Origin: Paracoccaceae bacterium
Lineage (GTDB): Bacteria > Pseudomonadota > Alphaproteobacteria > Rhodobacterales > Rhodobacteraceae
NCBI GenBank assembly: GCA_902554705.1
Contig: CACDPP010000017.1
Coordinates: forward strand, 1-38,911
Length of the DNA: 38,911 bases
Reading direction: 5' to 3'
Made by a program: the position numbers and the translations under genes. How positions within the stretch are numbered: position 1 is the stretch's first letter; every line of letters begins with the position of its first letter. The notes beneath the pieces were generated by a model. It was not told where the DNA came from. It searched no databases and was given only the letters and a program-made list of their open reading frames with translations. Shown one piece after another: positions 1 through 7,592 of the stretch.

Positions 1-83
1 CCCTTTTCTGAAAGAAACTCCACATCTGTTAAGGATATTTGAGGAGAAACATGGTATAGTCCAGATATATTAACGATTTGCAT
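1..83 (-). CDS. DUF442/TIGR01244-type sulfur-metabolism protein, N-terminus only
   Basis: The minus strand opens an ATG at 83 with TAGGA just upstream and stays open to the window edge (27 codons). The visible N-terminus has ISGLYHVSPQIS followed by LTDVEFLSEKG. This matches, from memory, the start of the DUF442 (Blh N-terminal, phosphatase/rhodanese-like) family. It begins 24 bases after the stop of the persulfide dioxygenase gene, so the two are probably one operon. In other alphaproteobacteria the same two domains are fused in the Blh protein, and here they would be separate genes. The active-site Cys lies beyond the edge, so activity cannot be judged. Confidence 0.6.
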   Translation of the reverse strand, partial: MQIVNISGLYHVSPQISLTDVEFLSEK

Positions 84-106
84 TTTTTCCTAGATGTCTG
101 GCTAAC

Positions 107-970
107 TCAAAGTTTATTTACAGGGACTTTTATGAATGTATTACCCTGTTCATCCGGGTCGGGCATATTCCCAGCTCTCATATTCACCTGCAGCGATGGA
201 ATGATCAACTTTGGCATATTCAATTTCTTATCGCGCTCGTCCCTCATCTTTACGAAATCTTCTTTAGAATTCCCTACTTTAATGTGGATATTTTTTTCTT
301 TTTGCTCTCGGACAGTTGTCTCCCAGGCAAACTCATCTCTTTCTGGAGACTTGTAGTCATGTCCTACAAATATCCTCGTATCATCCGGTAGACTTAAAAT
401 CTTTTGTATAGAATGAAACATCGTGGTTGATGACCCACCTGGAAAATCACATCGCGCAGTTCCAAAATCAGGCATAAAAAGTGTATCGCCAACAAAAGCT
501 GCATCACCAATTACATACGTGAGACATGCGGGTGTATGCCCTGGTGTGTGAATGACATCACCTCGCATTTGCCCTATGTGAAAACTGTCACCATCTTTAA
601 AAAGTCTATCAAACTGCGAGCCATCACGCTGAAACTCAGTGCCTTCATTGAATATTTTCCCGAAAGTATCCTGGACTAGTTTGATATTCTCCCCAATGGC
701 GATTTTTCCACCAATTTTTTCCTGTAGATATGGAGCTGCTGATAAGTGATCAGCGTGTACGTGAGACTCCAACAGCCATTCCACTGTTAAGCCTTTTTCA
801 TTTACAAAAGCTATAATTTCGTCGGCAAATGCAGTATTTGTCCTGCCTGAAGAAAAATCGAAATCTAAAACACTATCTATAATAGCACATGAGTTCCCGT
901 TAGGGTCTGAAACTACATATGATATGGTGTTTGTAGCAGTATCAAAAAATGATGCGACGTTTGGTTTCAT
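107..970 (-). CDS. MBL-fold persulfide dioxygenase (Blh/ETHE1-like)
   Basis: Metallo-beta-lactamase-fold hydrolase of about 287 residues. Metal ligands are visible: HVHADH near residue 70, HTPGH near 142, the GDTLF aspartate near 162 and a later GHD. Length and the FVGDTLFMPDFGTARCDFPGG stretch fit the ETHE1/Blh persulfide dioxygenases, which oxidise glutathione persulfide to sulfite. The ATG at 970 is chosen over the one at 976 because GGAG sits six bases before it, whereas it directly abuts the upstream ATG. It is followed by a DUF442 gene, the usual partner. No BigR-type repressor is visible. A glyoxalase II role is less likely given the partner gene and family pattern. Confidence 0.85.
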   Translation of the reverse strand: MKPNVASFFDTATNTISYVVSDPNGNSCAIIDSVLDFDFSSGRTNTAFADEIIAFVNEKGLTVEWLLESHVHADHLSAAPYLQEKIGGKIAIGENIKLVQDTFGKIFNEGTEFQRDGSQFDRLFKDGDSFHIGQMRGDVIHTPGHTPACLTYVIGDAAFVGDTLFMPDFGTARCDFPGGSSTTMFHSIQKILSLPDDTRIFVGHDYKSPERDEFAWETTVREQKEKNIHIKVGNSKEDFVKMRDERDKKLNMPKLIIPSLQVNMRAGNMPDPDEQGNTFIKVPVNKL

Positions 971-1039
971 ATACATCTCCGATAAGCAAAAGGTACATGA
1001 AAAACAGGAAGTAAATCAAGCGTAACGTAAAGTGATTTC

Positions 1040-1252
1040 TCAGAGCATTATTCCAAGAATAACTAGCATTAAACCGATAGCAGATAAGAAAAGTGAGGCC
1101 ATATTTAAAGGAACTACTTTTTGTAAGCTGCTACGCAATTCTTCATCTGATACTGCAGACTTTTTTGCCTTTAAAACGGTTTTAATGCACCAAAAGAGGC
1201 CAACAAGGCCAAGTATAGACAAAATTGAACCAATCCAAATAAGTAATTCCAT
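1040..1252 (-). CDS. small two-helix membrane protein
   Basis: A 70-residue protein with a hydrophobic segment at about residues 3-25 and another at about 50-70. They are separated by a basic, then acidic, hydrophilic stretch (KAKKSAVSDEELRSSLQK). The start is supported by GGGGAAGAA immediately before the ATG. It is probably an inner-membrane hairpin protein. I do not recognise a functional family. It lies in its own unit between the persulfide dioxygenase (same strand, 70 bp downstream) and the divergent gapR gene. Confidence 0.65.
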   Translation of the reverse strand: MELLIWIGSILSILGLVGLFWCIKTVLKAKKSAVSDEELRSSLQKVVPLNMASLFLSAIGLMLVILGIML

Positions 1253-1359
1253 TTCTTCCCCGTTTTGGCCTTGAGTTAAGCTAGTTTATTCAATATCGCA
1301 AGTTCTCTAATCATTTAAAAATTTAGATAAAGTTTATCTATTTTTGGTAGGAGGGAATA

Positions 1360-1617
1360 ATGGTTGATACCGTGCCTGACAGTTACAGAGTAGCTGGAGA
1401 AGAGTTGAGGCAATTCGTTGAAAGATTTGAGCGTTTGGAAATTGAGAAAAAAGATATTTCTGATCAACAAAAAGAAGTTATGGCTGAGGCAAAGTCACGT
1501 GGATATGATACGAGAATAATGCGAAAAATTGTGTCTTTACGAAAACGTGATTTGGAAGATGTCGCTGAAGAAGAGGCTATTCTAAGTATGTACAAAACAG
1601 CGCTGGGTATGAATTAG
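1360..1617 (+). CDS. gapR: GapR nucleoid-associated protein (DUF2312)
   Basis: An 85-residue protein matching DUF2312/GapR along its whole length: VAGEELRQFVERFERLE at the N-terminus, a central coiled coil (KKDISDQQKEVMAEAKSRGYD) and the RKIVSLRKRD basic segment. GapR is an alphaproteobacterial protein that clamps AT-rich and overtwisted DNA ahead of replication and transcription machinery and stimulates topoisomerases. TAGGAGGGA upstream of the ATG gives a strong ribosome binding site. The gene itself supports the alphaproteobacterial assignment. The next gene, an iron permease, starts within about 110 bp on the same strand but is unrelated in function. Confidence 0.93.
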   Translation: MVDTVPDSYRVAGEELRQFVERFERLEIEKKDISDQQKEVMAEAKSRGYDTRIMRKIVSLRKRDLEDVAEEEAILSMYKTALGMN

Positions 1618-1730
1618 GTTTTGGTTATTATTCGATCATCTGCTATATTTTTTTATATAAATTTGGTTTGAGCAGGTACATCTTGATAGAGGCTAAAATA
1701 CAAAAAAATAGAATTCTTTTTTTGAAAAAT

Positions 1731-3350
1731 ATGGATATTTGGTCCATTAATGCGGTCTTGATTGCTGCACTAGTAATCTCTCCTATACTATCCGTTTTCA
1801 TAATTGCGTTAACTCCAATAGAAAATATTTGGCCGCATTTGTTATCAACTACTTTGCCCCGATATGCTTCTAACACACTCTTTCTCATGTTTTTTGTGGG
1901 GATATTTTCTGGGGTAATAGGAACTTCTACCGCTTGGTTAATTGCGCGCTACCGATTTTTAGGATCTAACTGGTTGCAATGGGCTCTGTTTCTGCCTCTT
2001 GCCCTGCCTGCCTATGTAGCTTCCTATGCTTTAGTAGATCTGTTGGAATATGCTGGTCCCATCCAATCTTTGTTGCGCAGTTTGTTTAATTGGCAGACAT
2101 CTCAGGATTACTGGTTTCCCGAAGTTCGCAGTTTAAGTTCGGCAATATTTGTTTTGTCACTCGCTCTTTATCCTTATGTTTATTTGATGGCGCGCTCCGC
2201 ATTTTTAGAACAATCAGATTCCGGTGAAGAGGTTGCAAAGTCGTTAGGCATTTCAGTTGTGGGACGTTTTTTTAGGTTAGGGCTGCCACTAGCGCGTCCC
2301 GCTGTTTTTGCAGGTGTGGCTCTTGTAATGATGGAGACAGCCAGTGATTTTGGAGCTGTCGATTTCTTTGCCGTACAAACTTTAACAACTGGAATATTTA
2401 GTGTTTGGTTAGAAAGTAATAATGCAGGAGGCGCTGCCCAAATTGCCTCTACTGTGTTAATTCTAATTGTTTTTTTGATTTCCTTCGAAAAATTTAACCA
2501 ACGAAAATTACGTTTTTATAATTTGTCTTATCGTCACAAAAATATAGAAAAGACTAGTCTAAATCGTATTAATAGTTTGATCGCTTTTTGTGTTTGTTTT
2601 CTTCCAATTTTCTTTGGGTTTATCTTACCCTTCCTCGTTCTCCTAAATTTAGGGTATGGAAATTTAGATCTTTGGATCAATGCTAGTCTAATTTCTGCTA
2701 TAAAAAATACTTTAATAGTGTCCGGGCTGGCTGCTTTTGTCACAGTCACGCTGGCATTATTGATGGTTTATGGTATCCGGCTATCGGGTAAAAAATTACC
2801 GGTTTTGATTTTACCTTTAACCACCATAGGATATGCAGCACCAGGAGCAGTTCTTGGGATAGGTATTCTAATCCCCCTAGCGTTTCTGGATAATTGGTTG
2901 GCAGATCGAGTATTTGACTTGACAGGATATGATCCAGGATTGATTTTTACAGGAACAGCTTTTGCAATCATTTTGGCTTATTGTGTTCGTTTTTTTTCTA
3001 TTGCACAGCAAACCTTAGATGGAGCGCTTGGTAGAGTTTCACCCAGTTTGCCAAGTGCTGCGAGATCACTGGGTCGGAATAAGCTTCAAGTTTTATGGGA
3101 AATTTATCGACCCTTAATAAGTACTTCGACAGCTACTGCACTATTACTTGTATTTGTAGATTGCGTAAAAGAATTACCTGCAACTATGCTATTGAGGCCA
3201 TTCAATTTTGAAACCCTTGCTACCCGAGTGCATGTGCAAGCAAGTTTAGAAGATTTACCAAATGCTGCGCCCGGTGCGATTTTAATTGTTTTGATAGGTC
3301 TTTGTGCTGTTTTCTTGTTAGCGAGAGTGAGCAAGCAAATCTATCATTAA
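1731..3350 (+). CDS. ferric iron ABC transporter permease (FbpB/AfuB type)
   Basis: A permease of about 539 residues made of two tandem binding-protein-dependent transport domains, each with about six hydrophobic segments. The EAA-loop signatures are visible (EEVAKSLGISVVGRFFRLGLP in the first half, AARSLGRNKLQVLWEIYRP in the second). Double-length permeases of this type are typical of Fe(III) uptake systems (FbpB/AfuB/SfuB). The ATG at 1731 begins just before the first membrane segment. An in-frame TTG at 1668 would add 21 mostly polar residues, and neither start has a clear ribosome binding site. The binding protein and ATPase are not in the window, so the gene stands alone here. Confidence 0.88.
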   Translation: MDIWSINAVLIAALVISPILSVFIIALTPIENIWPHLLSTTLPRYASNTLFLMFFVGIFSGVIGTSTAWLIARYRFLGSNWLQWALFLPLALPAYVASYALVDLLEYAGPIQSLLRSLFNWQTSQDYWFPEVRSLSSAIFVLSLALYPYVYLMARSAFLEQSDSGEEVAKSLGISVVGRFFRLGLPLARPAVFAGVALVMMETASDFGAVDFFAVQTLTTGIFSVWLESNNAGGAAQIASTVLILIVFLISFEKFNQRKLRFYNLSYRHKNIEKTSLNRINSLIAFCVCFLPIFFGFILPFLVLLNLGYGNLDLWINASLISAIKNTLIVSGLAAFVTVTLALLMVYGIRLSGKKLPVLILPLTTIGYAAPGAVLGIGILIPLAFLDNWLADRVFDLTGYDPGLIFTGTAFAIILAYCVRFFSIAQQTLDGALGRVSPSLPSAARSLGRNKLQVLWEIYRPLISTSTATALLLVFVDCVKELPATMLLRPFNFETLATRVHVQASLEDLPNAAPGAILIVLIGLCAVFLLARVSKQIYH

Positions 3351-3403
3351 ATTGATTTTGTCTATTGCAAGATTGAAAGTGATTATTTAATGACCATTCC
3401 AGT

Positions 3404-3479
3404 GCCCCTATAGCTCAGCTGGTAGAGCAACTGATTTGTAATCAGTAGGTCCGCGGTTCGAGTCCGTGTGGGGGCACCA
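3404..3479 (+). tRNA. tRNA-Thr (anticodon TGT)
   Basis: A 76-nt cloverleaf with encoded CCA. The acceptor stem GCCCCTA pairs with TGGGGGC (one G-T pair). The anticodon stem ACTGA/TCAGT encloses the loop TTTGTAA, giving anticodon TGT. The T arm contains GGTTCGAGTCC. A terminator-like hairpin follows at once. The 3' end is partly duplicated at 4681-4693 and an internal piece recurs at 12599-12618. Both suggest this tRNA has served as an integration site. Confidence 0.98.
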
Positions 3480-3630
3480 TAAAATCAAAGGCTTAGCGAA
3501 AATCACGCTGAGCCTTTTGTTTTTGGGGAAACGCTGGGGAAACATTTTCCTGTAATACCAGCTTATTAGGGGGTGGGGGTCAAAAACTAGTAGCGGTTAG
3601 GTTGCTAAGATACTGCGCTCACATTTTTTG
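3468..3630 (+). repeat. direct repeat copy A (tRNA 3' end, terminator and flank)
   Basis: This stretch and 4681-4833 align over about 155 bases with few differences. They share the tRNA 3' end (GTGGGGGCACCAT here, GTGGGGGCAGCAT there), the terminator hairpin, TTTTTGGGGAAAC, a GGGGTGGGGG run, CAAAAACTAG and GGTTGCTAAGATACTGC. Copy A carries an additional small internal duplication of GGGGAAACGCT. The pair brackets about 1.05 kb. The arrangement is that expected for att-flanked insertion at a tRNA gene. Confidence 0.85.
3489..3524 (+). terminator. intrinsic terminator after tRNA-Thr
   Basis: AGGCTTAGCG pairs with CGCTGAGCCT (one T-G wobble) across a seven-base loop and is followed by TTTGTTTTT. 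A second copy with two wobbles lies at 4703-4728 inside the downstream repeat, and a decayed version is recognisable at about 12645-12680. Confidence 0.8.
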
Positions 3631-3655
3631 TTAAAAGGGTTTGATCTAATGAGTT

Positions 3656-4099
3656 TCAAGCATTTTCCCAAAAATTTAATGTTCGCATATTCACTTGATT
3701 GTTATCTTTAATTAATTCTAAAACATTGTCGTAAAAATTATCTGCCTCCTCGTCGGAGACTATCAATCTTAAACACTCTATAACTCTAGTTATCCTCAAC
3801 TGATTGTGGTTGTGTTGGCTATTCCAGTACATGTTTCTTTCCAAAAAAGAAAAAAACCATTTAGAGGATTTAATAATATTATTAGTTGCTTCTTTATTAT
3901 TTTTTATTTGTTTCACAAGATCTTGACTATCTAGATAATATCCATGGAATACGGATTGACTGGGTTTGTTTAATGGAAAGATAATTTGAATAAAATCATG
4001 ATTTTCTTCTATTTCTTTATCTGAAAAAGACCAAATATCATCCAGGGTTCTGCCTTTGAAGTCTTTTCCTTTTAGTGTTAAAAATTCTTCATAAATCAT
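3656..4099 (-). CDS. opioid growth factor receptor (OGFr)-like conserved-domain protein
   Basis: A 147-residue soluble protein. Its N-terminal half carries the motif series GRTLDDIWSFSDKEIEENHD followed by FIQIIFPLNKPSQSV. I recognise this as the conserved OGFr N-terminal domain found in vertebrate OGFR and in scattered bacterial proteins. The biochemical role of the bacterial forms is unknown to me. It lies between two direct repeats derived from the tRNA-Thr 3' region, so it looks like cargo of a small integrated element. The gene is very AT-rich. Start ATG at 4099; upstream GAAGTTAGAA is a weak ribosome binding site. Confidence 0.7.
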   Translation of the reverse strand: MIYEEFLTLKGKDFKGRTLDDIWSFSDKEIEENHDFIQIIFPLNKPSQSVFHGYYLDSQDLVKQIKNNKEATNNIIKSSKWFFSFLERNMYWNSQHNHNQLRITRVIECLRLIVSDEEADNFYDNVLELIKDNNQVNMRTLNFWENA

Positions 4100-4148
4100 T
4101 TTCTAACTTCCATAAAGAAACTTTACAAAAGTGGTTTTGATGTTCCAA

Positions 4149-4469
4149 CTAATTTCTTTTGAAGTTTTTCGCCTTAATCTTTGGTTCGAGTAAAAGACAG
4201 CTATGTGATCTATTTGAGTATCTACGATAACCCAAAGTTCTTCCCACCTTCGGCAATGACAGAACAGCAATACAACTGTACCTCTCACCCTGATATGCAA
4301 ATAGAAAACGAGTGTAATCGCCAGCACTATTGCCCACGATTTCCTGACCAATAAATTGACCCTCTGTCATCACTTTGTAAGGGTCAGCGTGTCTTTCTCC
4401 TGCTTTCAAAGCAAAGACGGGGTTGGCTATTCCCAAACTGAGTGACAAGATAAGAAGATTTTTTGTCAT
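4149..4469 (-). CDS. small exported protein of unknown function
   Basis: A 106-residue product starting with a signal peptide (MTKNLLILSLSLGIANPVFA, cleavage likely after AFA/FALK). The mature part contains HADPYKVMTEGQFIGQEIVGN and YQGERYSCIAVLSLPKVGR. AAAGGACGCTTC precedes the ATG. The C-terminal third (basic, low complexity) looks less protein-like. The overlapping frame at 4103-4351 is also open, so a frameshift near 4250 that replaced the original C-terminus is possible. No family recognised. It shares the repeat-bracketed segment with the OGFr-like gene. Confidence 0.55.
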   Translation of the reverse strand: MTKNLLILSLSLGIANPVFALKAGERHADPYKVMTEGQFIGQEIVGNSAGDYTRFLFAYQGERYSCIAVLSLPKVGRTLGYRRYSNRSHSCLLLEPKIKAKNFKRN

Positions 4470-4680
4470 GAAGCGTCCTTTGTTACCTCTTTCTTTATAG
4501 CTATCCTCTTTGAAAACCTAATCTGTGTAAAGCTGAGTATATCTATGTATGGCTTATCTGGAGTACTGACCATATTACTTACCAATATGTGCAGTATTGA
4601 GATGAGCCACGCTATTCTGTATGTAATAAAAACAGAGTGTTAGCTCATATACAGTGCAGGCTTATGGAGCATAACCCAGA

Positions 4681-4833
4681 GTGGGGGCAGCATATAAATC
4701 AAAGGCTTAGCGAAAATCACGCTGGGCCTTTTGTTTTTGGGGAAACATTTTACCGTACTTTCAGTAGATTAAGGGGTGGGGGCAAAAACTAGCAGCGTTT
4801 AGGTTGCTAAGATACTGCTCTCAAATTTTTTTG
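4681..4833 (+). repeat. direct repeat copy B (carries tRNA-Thr 3' end remnant)
   Basis: Second copy of the repeat at 3468-3630, starting with the last 13 bases of the tRNA region with one C-to-G change in CCA. It then has the terminator hairpin (4703-4728) and the same downstream flank through GGTTGCTAAGATACTGCTCTCA. There is no complete tRNA here, so this copy is a 3'-end fragment, as left at the far side of an integrated element. No integrase gene is present between the copies. Confidence 0.85.
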
Positions 4834-4851
4834 AGTTAGGGGTTCTCAAAC

Positions 4852-4989
4852 ATGAAATTTTCAGAAATTGTTTTTTCAAATAAGCATAAGACGCAGCCAA
4901 AATTTGATTTTCCTCTAAAAATATGGTACACACCGCGAGCCAAAAGTTATTGGCAAATTGTAGACGGTATTAAAAATATCGCTGACTGA
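4852..4989 (+). CDS. possible 45-residue small protein
   Basis: ATG at 4852 with TTAGGGG about ten bases upstream opens a 45-codon frame ending TGA at 4989. The predicted peptide has a credible amino-acid mix with aromatic and basic residues (FDFPLKIWYTPRAKSYWQIV) rather than random low-complexity sequence. It begins immediately after repeat B. No homolog is recalled. It is listed because spacing and composition are plausible, but conservation would be needed to accept it. Confidence 0.3.
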   Translation: MKFSEIVFSNKHKTQPKFDFPLKIWYTPRAKSYWQIVDGIKNIAD

Positions 4990-5060
4990 TCAAAAAAATG
5001 CCGCCTTCATTTTTAAGAATATAAAAACAAATTAAAACAAATGATTGAGTAGTTTCTAAG

Positions 5061-5097
5061 CGAGACAGTAACGCTGTCTTAAAAAGCCTCTGTCTCG
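5061..5097 (+). promoter_or_regulatory. leader with two competing hairpins
   Basis: CGAGACAG at 5061-5068 can pair with CTGTCTCG at 5090-5097 (8 bp). Alternatively its AGACAG part can pair with the nearer CTGTCT at 5074-5079 (6 bp). The two structures exclude each other. The ribosome binding site AAAGGAG of the next gene starts about 14 bases further on. This could be an attenuator, or a terminator followed by a promoter. No ligand-binding fold is recognised. Confidence 0.35.
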
Positions 5098-5123
5098 TTC
5101 AACTTTTTACAAAGGAGAACGAA

Positions 5124-5315
5124 ATGCTTGTTCACAGTTTATATGAAAAAGTCGCCAAAACGATAAGCCAAGCAAACTTATCGAAACTCTCTAAAAGCCA
5201 AACTGATTGGTTGGAGGAAGAATTATCAAGACTATCAGCTGAAAAGCAGGGCGACATAGATGAGATAGGGTATGACGACATATTAAAAGCTTTTAATCGA
5301 GCTAAGTCTAAGTGA
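5124..5315 (+). CDS. hypothetical 63-residue helical protein
   Basis: Small charged, mostly helical protein (LYEKVAKTISQANLSKLS, then LEEELSRLSAEKQGDIDEIG). AAAGGAGAACGAA before the ATG is a strong ribosome binding site, so translation is likely. The next gene starts four bases after its stop, so the two form an operon. No family recognised. It lies in the accessory stretch between tRNA-derived repeats. Confidence 0.6.
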   Translation: MLVHSLYEKVAKTISQANLSKLSKSQTDWLEEELSRLSAEKQGDIDEIGYDDILKAFNRAKSK

Positions 5316-5319
5316 AGAT

Positions 5320-5835
5320 ATGAGATATGCTCCGATTTTTTTGATTTTAACAGTCAATTTTGCAATTGCAGACGACGAAAATTTCATTCGAAAAGCTGCC
5401 AAGCACTACAATCTGCCACCGTTGTCAGATTATTTACAAGATGCAAGCAGCAACACTCATGCATTTCTTGAAGTTACTAAAAGGTGTTCTGCTATGCTTG
5501 GAAGTTCTGCATGGGCACTGTCTCACCTTAATGGGTTATCTGATGATGATCCACAAATCTTAGATCTTGATACAATGTACGAAGATTTAAGGCAATTTAG
5601 CTTTAGAGTTAATGTGCAAGCAATAAGGGGTGCAGAATTAAATCAAGACACCTATACAGAAAGCTTGATTGAGGTTGATCCTGATATTCATGATTACCTA
5701 ACTCAGTATTTTGGTCGGCTACACCGAAATCACGATAAGGACGCCACATTAATTGAAAATGATCCTCTTTTGCAGGATGAAACTTTTGCCTGTGTCGGCA
5801 TCCACGAGCAGCTAAGAGAGGGAGGGTATTTTTAA
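5320..5835 (+). CDS. hypothetical exported protein, 171 residues
   Basis: Begins with a short hydrophobic leader (MRYAPIFLILTVNFAIADD), a plausible signal peptide cleaved near AIA-DD. The mature part is acidic, with two cysteines (CSAML and ACVGIHE) that could form a disulfide in the periplasm. It is cotranscribed with the 63-residue gene four bases upstream. No family recognised. It belongs to the small-gene accessory segment downstream of the tRNA-Thr repeats. Confidence 0.6.
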   Translation: MRYAPIFLILTVNFAIADDENFIRKAAKHYNLPPLSDYLQDASSNTHAFLEVTKRCSAMLGSSAWALSHLNGLSDDDPQILDLDTMYEDLRQFSFRVNVQAIRGAELNQDTYTESLIEVDPDIHDYLTQYFGRLHRNHDKDATLIENDPLLQDETFACVGIHEQLREGGYF

Positions 5836-5968
5836 AATGAACAAATAAGATCTTATGTTCAATAACCCATTCTACTTAATACTACGAAAAGATCTACTTT
5901 CCGTTTGGTAACCTTTGACAAAAAAAGTAATTCAAATGAAATAATATTGCAAATAAATGGAGGATTAA

Positions 5969-6241
5969 ATGTTTGTATCTTTTACCGATTGGGAATTTGA
6001 CGGCGATGTTGCTGGCGCTGTTGAGGATGCCAAGGGCTTTTGGCCAGAAATGAAAAAGCATGGCGCAGTCAACATGCGTGCTACAGTTACTGGAGAAAAC
6101 ACAATTAGAACCATGACTGTATGGGGCAGTAAAGAACAGCTTGAAGCAGCCGTGGATGATGTTAGAGCAGCTGCCAGCAAGGCGGTAGGTATGACTATGA
6201 CGGGCGGTATGCTCGGTGAACTCGCAGTTGAGCTTGATTGA
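5969..6241 (+). CDS. hypothetical 90-residue protein, ferredoxin-like alpha/beta pattern
   Basis: Compact protein without signal peptide or membrane segment. The strand-helix-strand alternation (MFVSFTDWEF, helix DVAGAVEDAKGFWPEMKKHG, strands around MRATVTG and IRTMTVWGS, helix EQLEAAVDDVRAAASKAVG) resembles dimeric alpha/beta-barrel proteins such as ABM-domain monooxygenase-like folds. This is a fold impression only. TGGAGGA seven bases before the ATG is a strong ribosome binding site. It stands alone, convergent to the flavin-reductase fusion gene at 6411. Confidence 0.65.
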   Translation: MFVSFTDWEFDGDVAGAVEDAKGFWPEMKKHGAVNMRATVTGENTIRTMTVWGSKEQLEAAVDDVRAAASKAVGMTMTGGMLGELAVELD

Positions 6242-6410
6242 TCGAATAAGTTTTAATCAAATTAGAGCGCTTGCCAGTTACCACATTAAGAAATTTATGG
6301 TTGGGCTGTCTGTCCATCCATAAATATTATTTAGGTTTATGTTTTGGAGATAATATCCCATGTCTCCAGGTTCTTCAGCCAGCGTGGCTCTATGTCGGTG
6401 TCAGTACTCA

Positions 6411-7592
6411 TTAGTCAATCGAGCAATAATCTCCATTGAAATAGAGCAAAGGTGATCCATCGTCTGACCGGAAATCAATCACCTCCCCAAAAATAACCAG
6501 ATGGTCACCGGCATCGACGCTTTTTTGTCTTCGGCAAATGAAATTGGCTAGGGTTTCTTTGATAACTGGTGTTCCCTGCAAAGATTTTTCATAGTCGGCT
6601 TTGTCAAATTTTTCAGCAGATTTTGAAGCAAAAAGAGTTGAGACATCTTGTTGGGTGCTGCGCAGAATATTTACCCCGAAATGTTCACATTCGGAAAAAA
6701 CGCTTTTGCTTAAGGCTGACTTTGCAATGCAGATGAGCAGAATCGGAGGATCGAGCGAAACAGAGGTAAAAGAATTTGCGGTAATGCCGCGGGGTGCTCC
6801 ATCCGACTGGCAGGTGGTGACAATGGTAACGCCGGTGGCAAATTTCCCAAATGCACTGCGCAAGGTGCGTGGATCAAATTTGCGCGACGCTTTTTCAGGA
6901 TCAGGGCTTAAGTATTGCGCGTTATGCTGGCCAAGCCGTGGAGGTGATCCGAGTGGCGGCGATTTAGAGGCTGAAAACCGCAAAGGGTTTGATGCCACGG
7001 TCCACGGGGCCTTTGGGCTATCAGGGTTGTACACCTGCGCAAGCATACTTCTTTCCAAAACGTGGGGATCATCCACAATGTCTGTTATTGAATTCAACGG
7101 CCCGAAGGGAATTTTGCCACCAAGAATGGCGGAAAGTTCGGCCTTGGTGTGGCCTTTGGTCCATGTTTCAACCAAAGAGTTGAGCGCATCCTTATGCTCT
7201 GCGCGCGCCGCGCGGGTTGCAAATTTTGCATTGCTGCAAAGCGCATCACCGCCCATGGCATCGGCCAATATTTTCCAGAACTTATCTTCTACTACGCCGA
7301 TCGCAACGGCGCCGTCTTTCGCCTTAAATAGTCCGAACGGCGCAAGAAACGGGTGATTGTTTCCTTCGGGCCCTGGCGTTGTGCCATTAAAATCATTTAA
7401 GTAAACCGCACGTTCACATAGGCTGAGCACAGCATCATACATAGCGACATCTACAAATTGTCCCTCACCCGTGGCCTCTGCAAGCCGAAGTGCTGCCAGA
7501 ATACCAAATGCCATCATCATGCCAGAAAAAATATCGCCAATGCCCGGCCCGACTTTTGTAAAGCTGTCAGCATCCGGCCCGGTCAGCGACAT
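6411..7592 (-). CDS. C-terminal part of class III CoA-transferase fused to flavin reductase (frame-broken)
   Basis: The first 225 residues or so continue a CaiB/Frc-type CoA-transferase (GIGDIFSGMMMAFGILAALR, then GEGQFVDVAMYDAVLSL, and the C-terminal PRLGQHNAQYL). The last 155 or so form a complete FMN reductase domain of the HpaC type (GKFATGVTIVTT, RGITANSFTSVSLDPPILL, the GDHLVIFGEV strand). The upstream half of the transferase is in another frame at 7583-8071, and the shift is at a run of ten G. The fusion would join CoA transfer with supply of reduced flavin to a monooxygenase. The only flavin monooxygenase seen here is the luciferase-like protein at 20477. This segment is visibly more GC-rich than its neighbours. 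Confidence 0.75.
   Translation of the reverse strand: MSLTGPDADSFTKVGPGIGDIFSGMMMAFGILAALRLAEATGEGQFVDVAMYDAVLSLCERAVYLNDFNGTTPGPEGNNHPFLAPFGLFKAKDGAVAIGVVEDKFWKILADAMGGDALCSNAKFATRAARAEHKDALNSLVETWTKGHTKAELSAILGGKIPFGPLNSITDIVDDPHVLERSMLAQVYNPDSPKAPWTVASNPLRFSASKSPPLGSPPRLGQHNAQYLSPDPEKASRKFDPRTLRSAFGKFATGVTIVTTCQSDGAPRGITANSFTSVSLDPPILLICIAKSALSKSVFSECEHFGVNILRSTQQDVSTLFASKSAEKFDKADYEKSLQGTPVIKETLANFICRRQKSVDAGDHLVIFGEVIDFRSDDGSPLLYFNGDYCSID

Noticed and set aside
4103-4351. 82-codon minus-strand frame overlapping the small exported protein
   Set aside because: No signal peptide, no ribosome binding site and an odd amino-acid mix. It might hold the true C-terminus of the 4149-4469 gene after a frameshift, but I could not show this, so it is only mentioned there.
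6601-7356. Long plus-strand frame opposite the CoA-transferase/flavin-reductase gene
   Set aside because: It is antisense to a well-supported coding region in a GC-rich stretch where long shadow frames are common; no protein family is recognisable in it.
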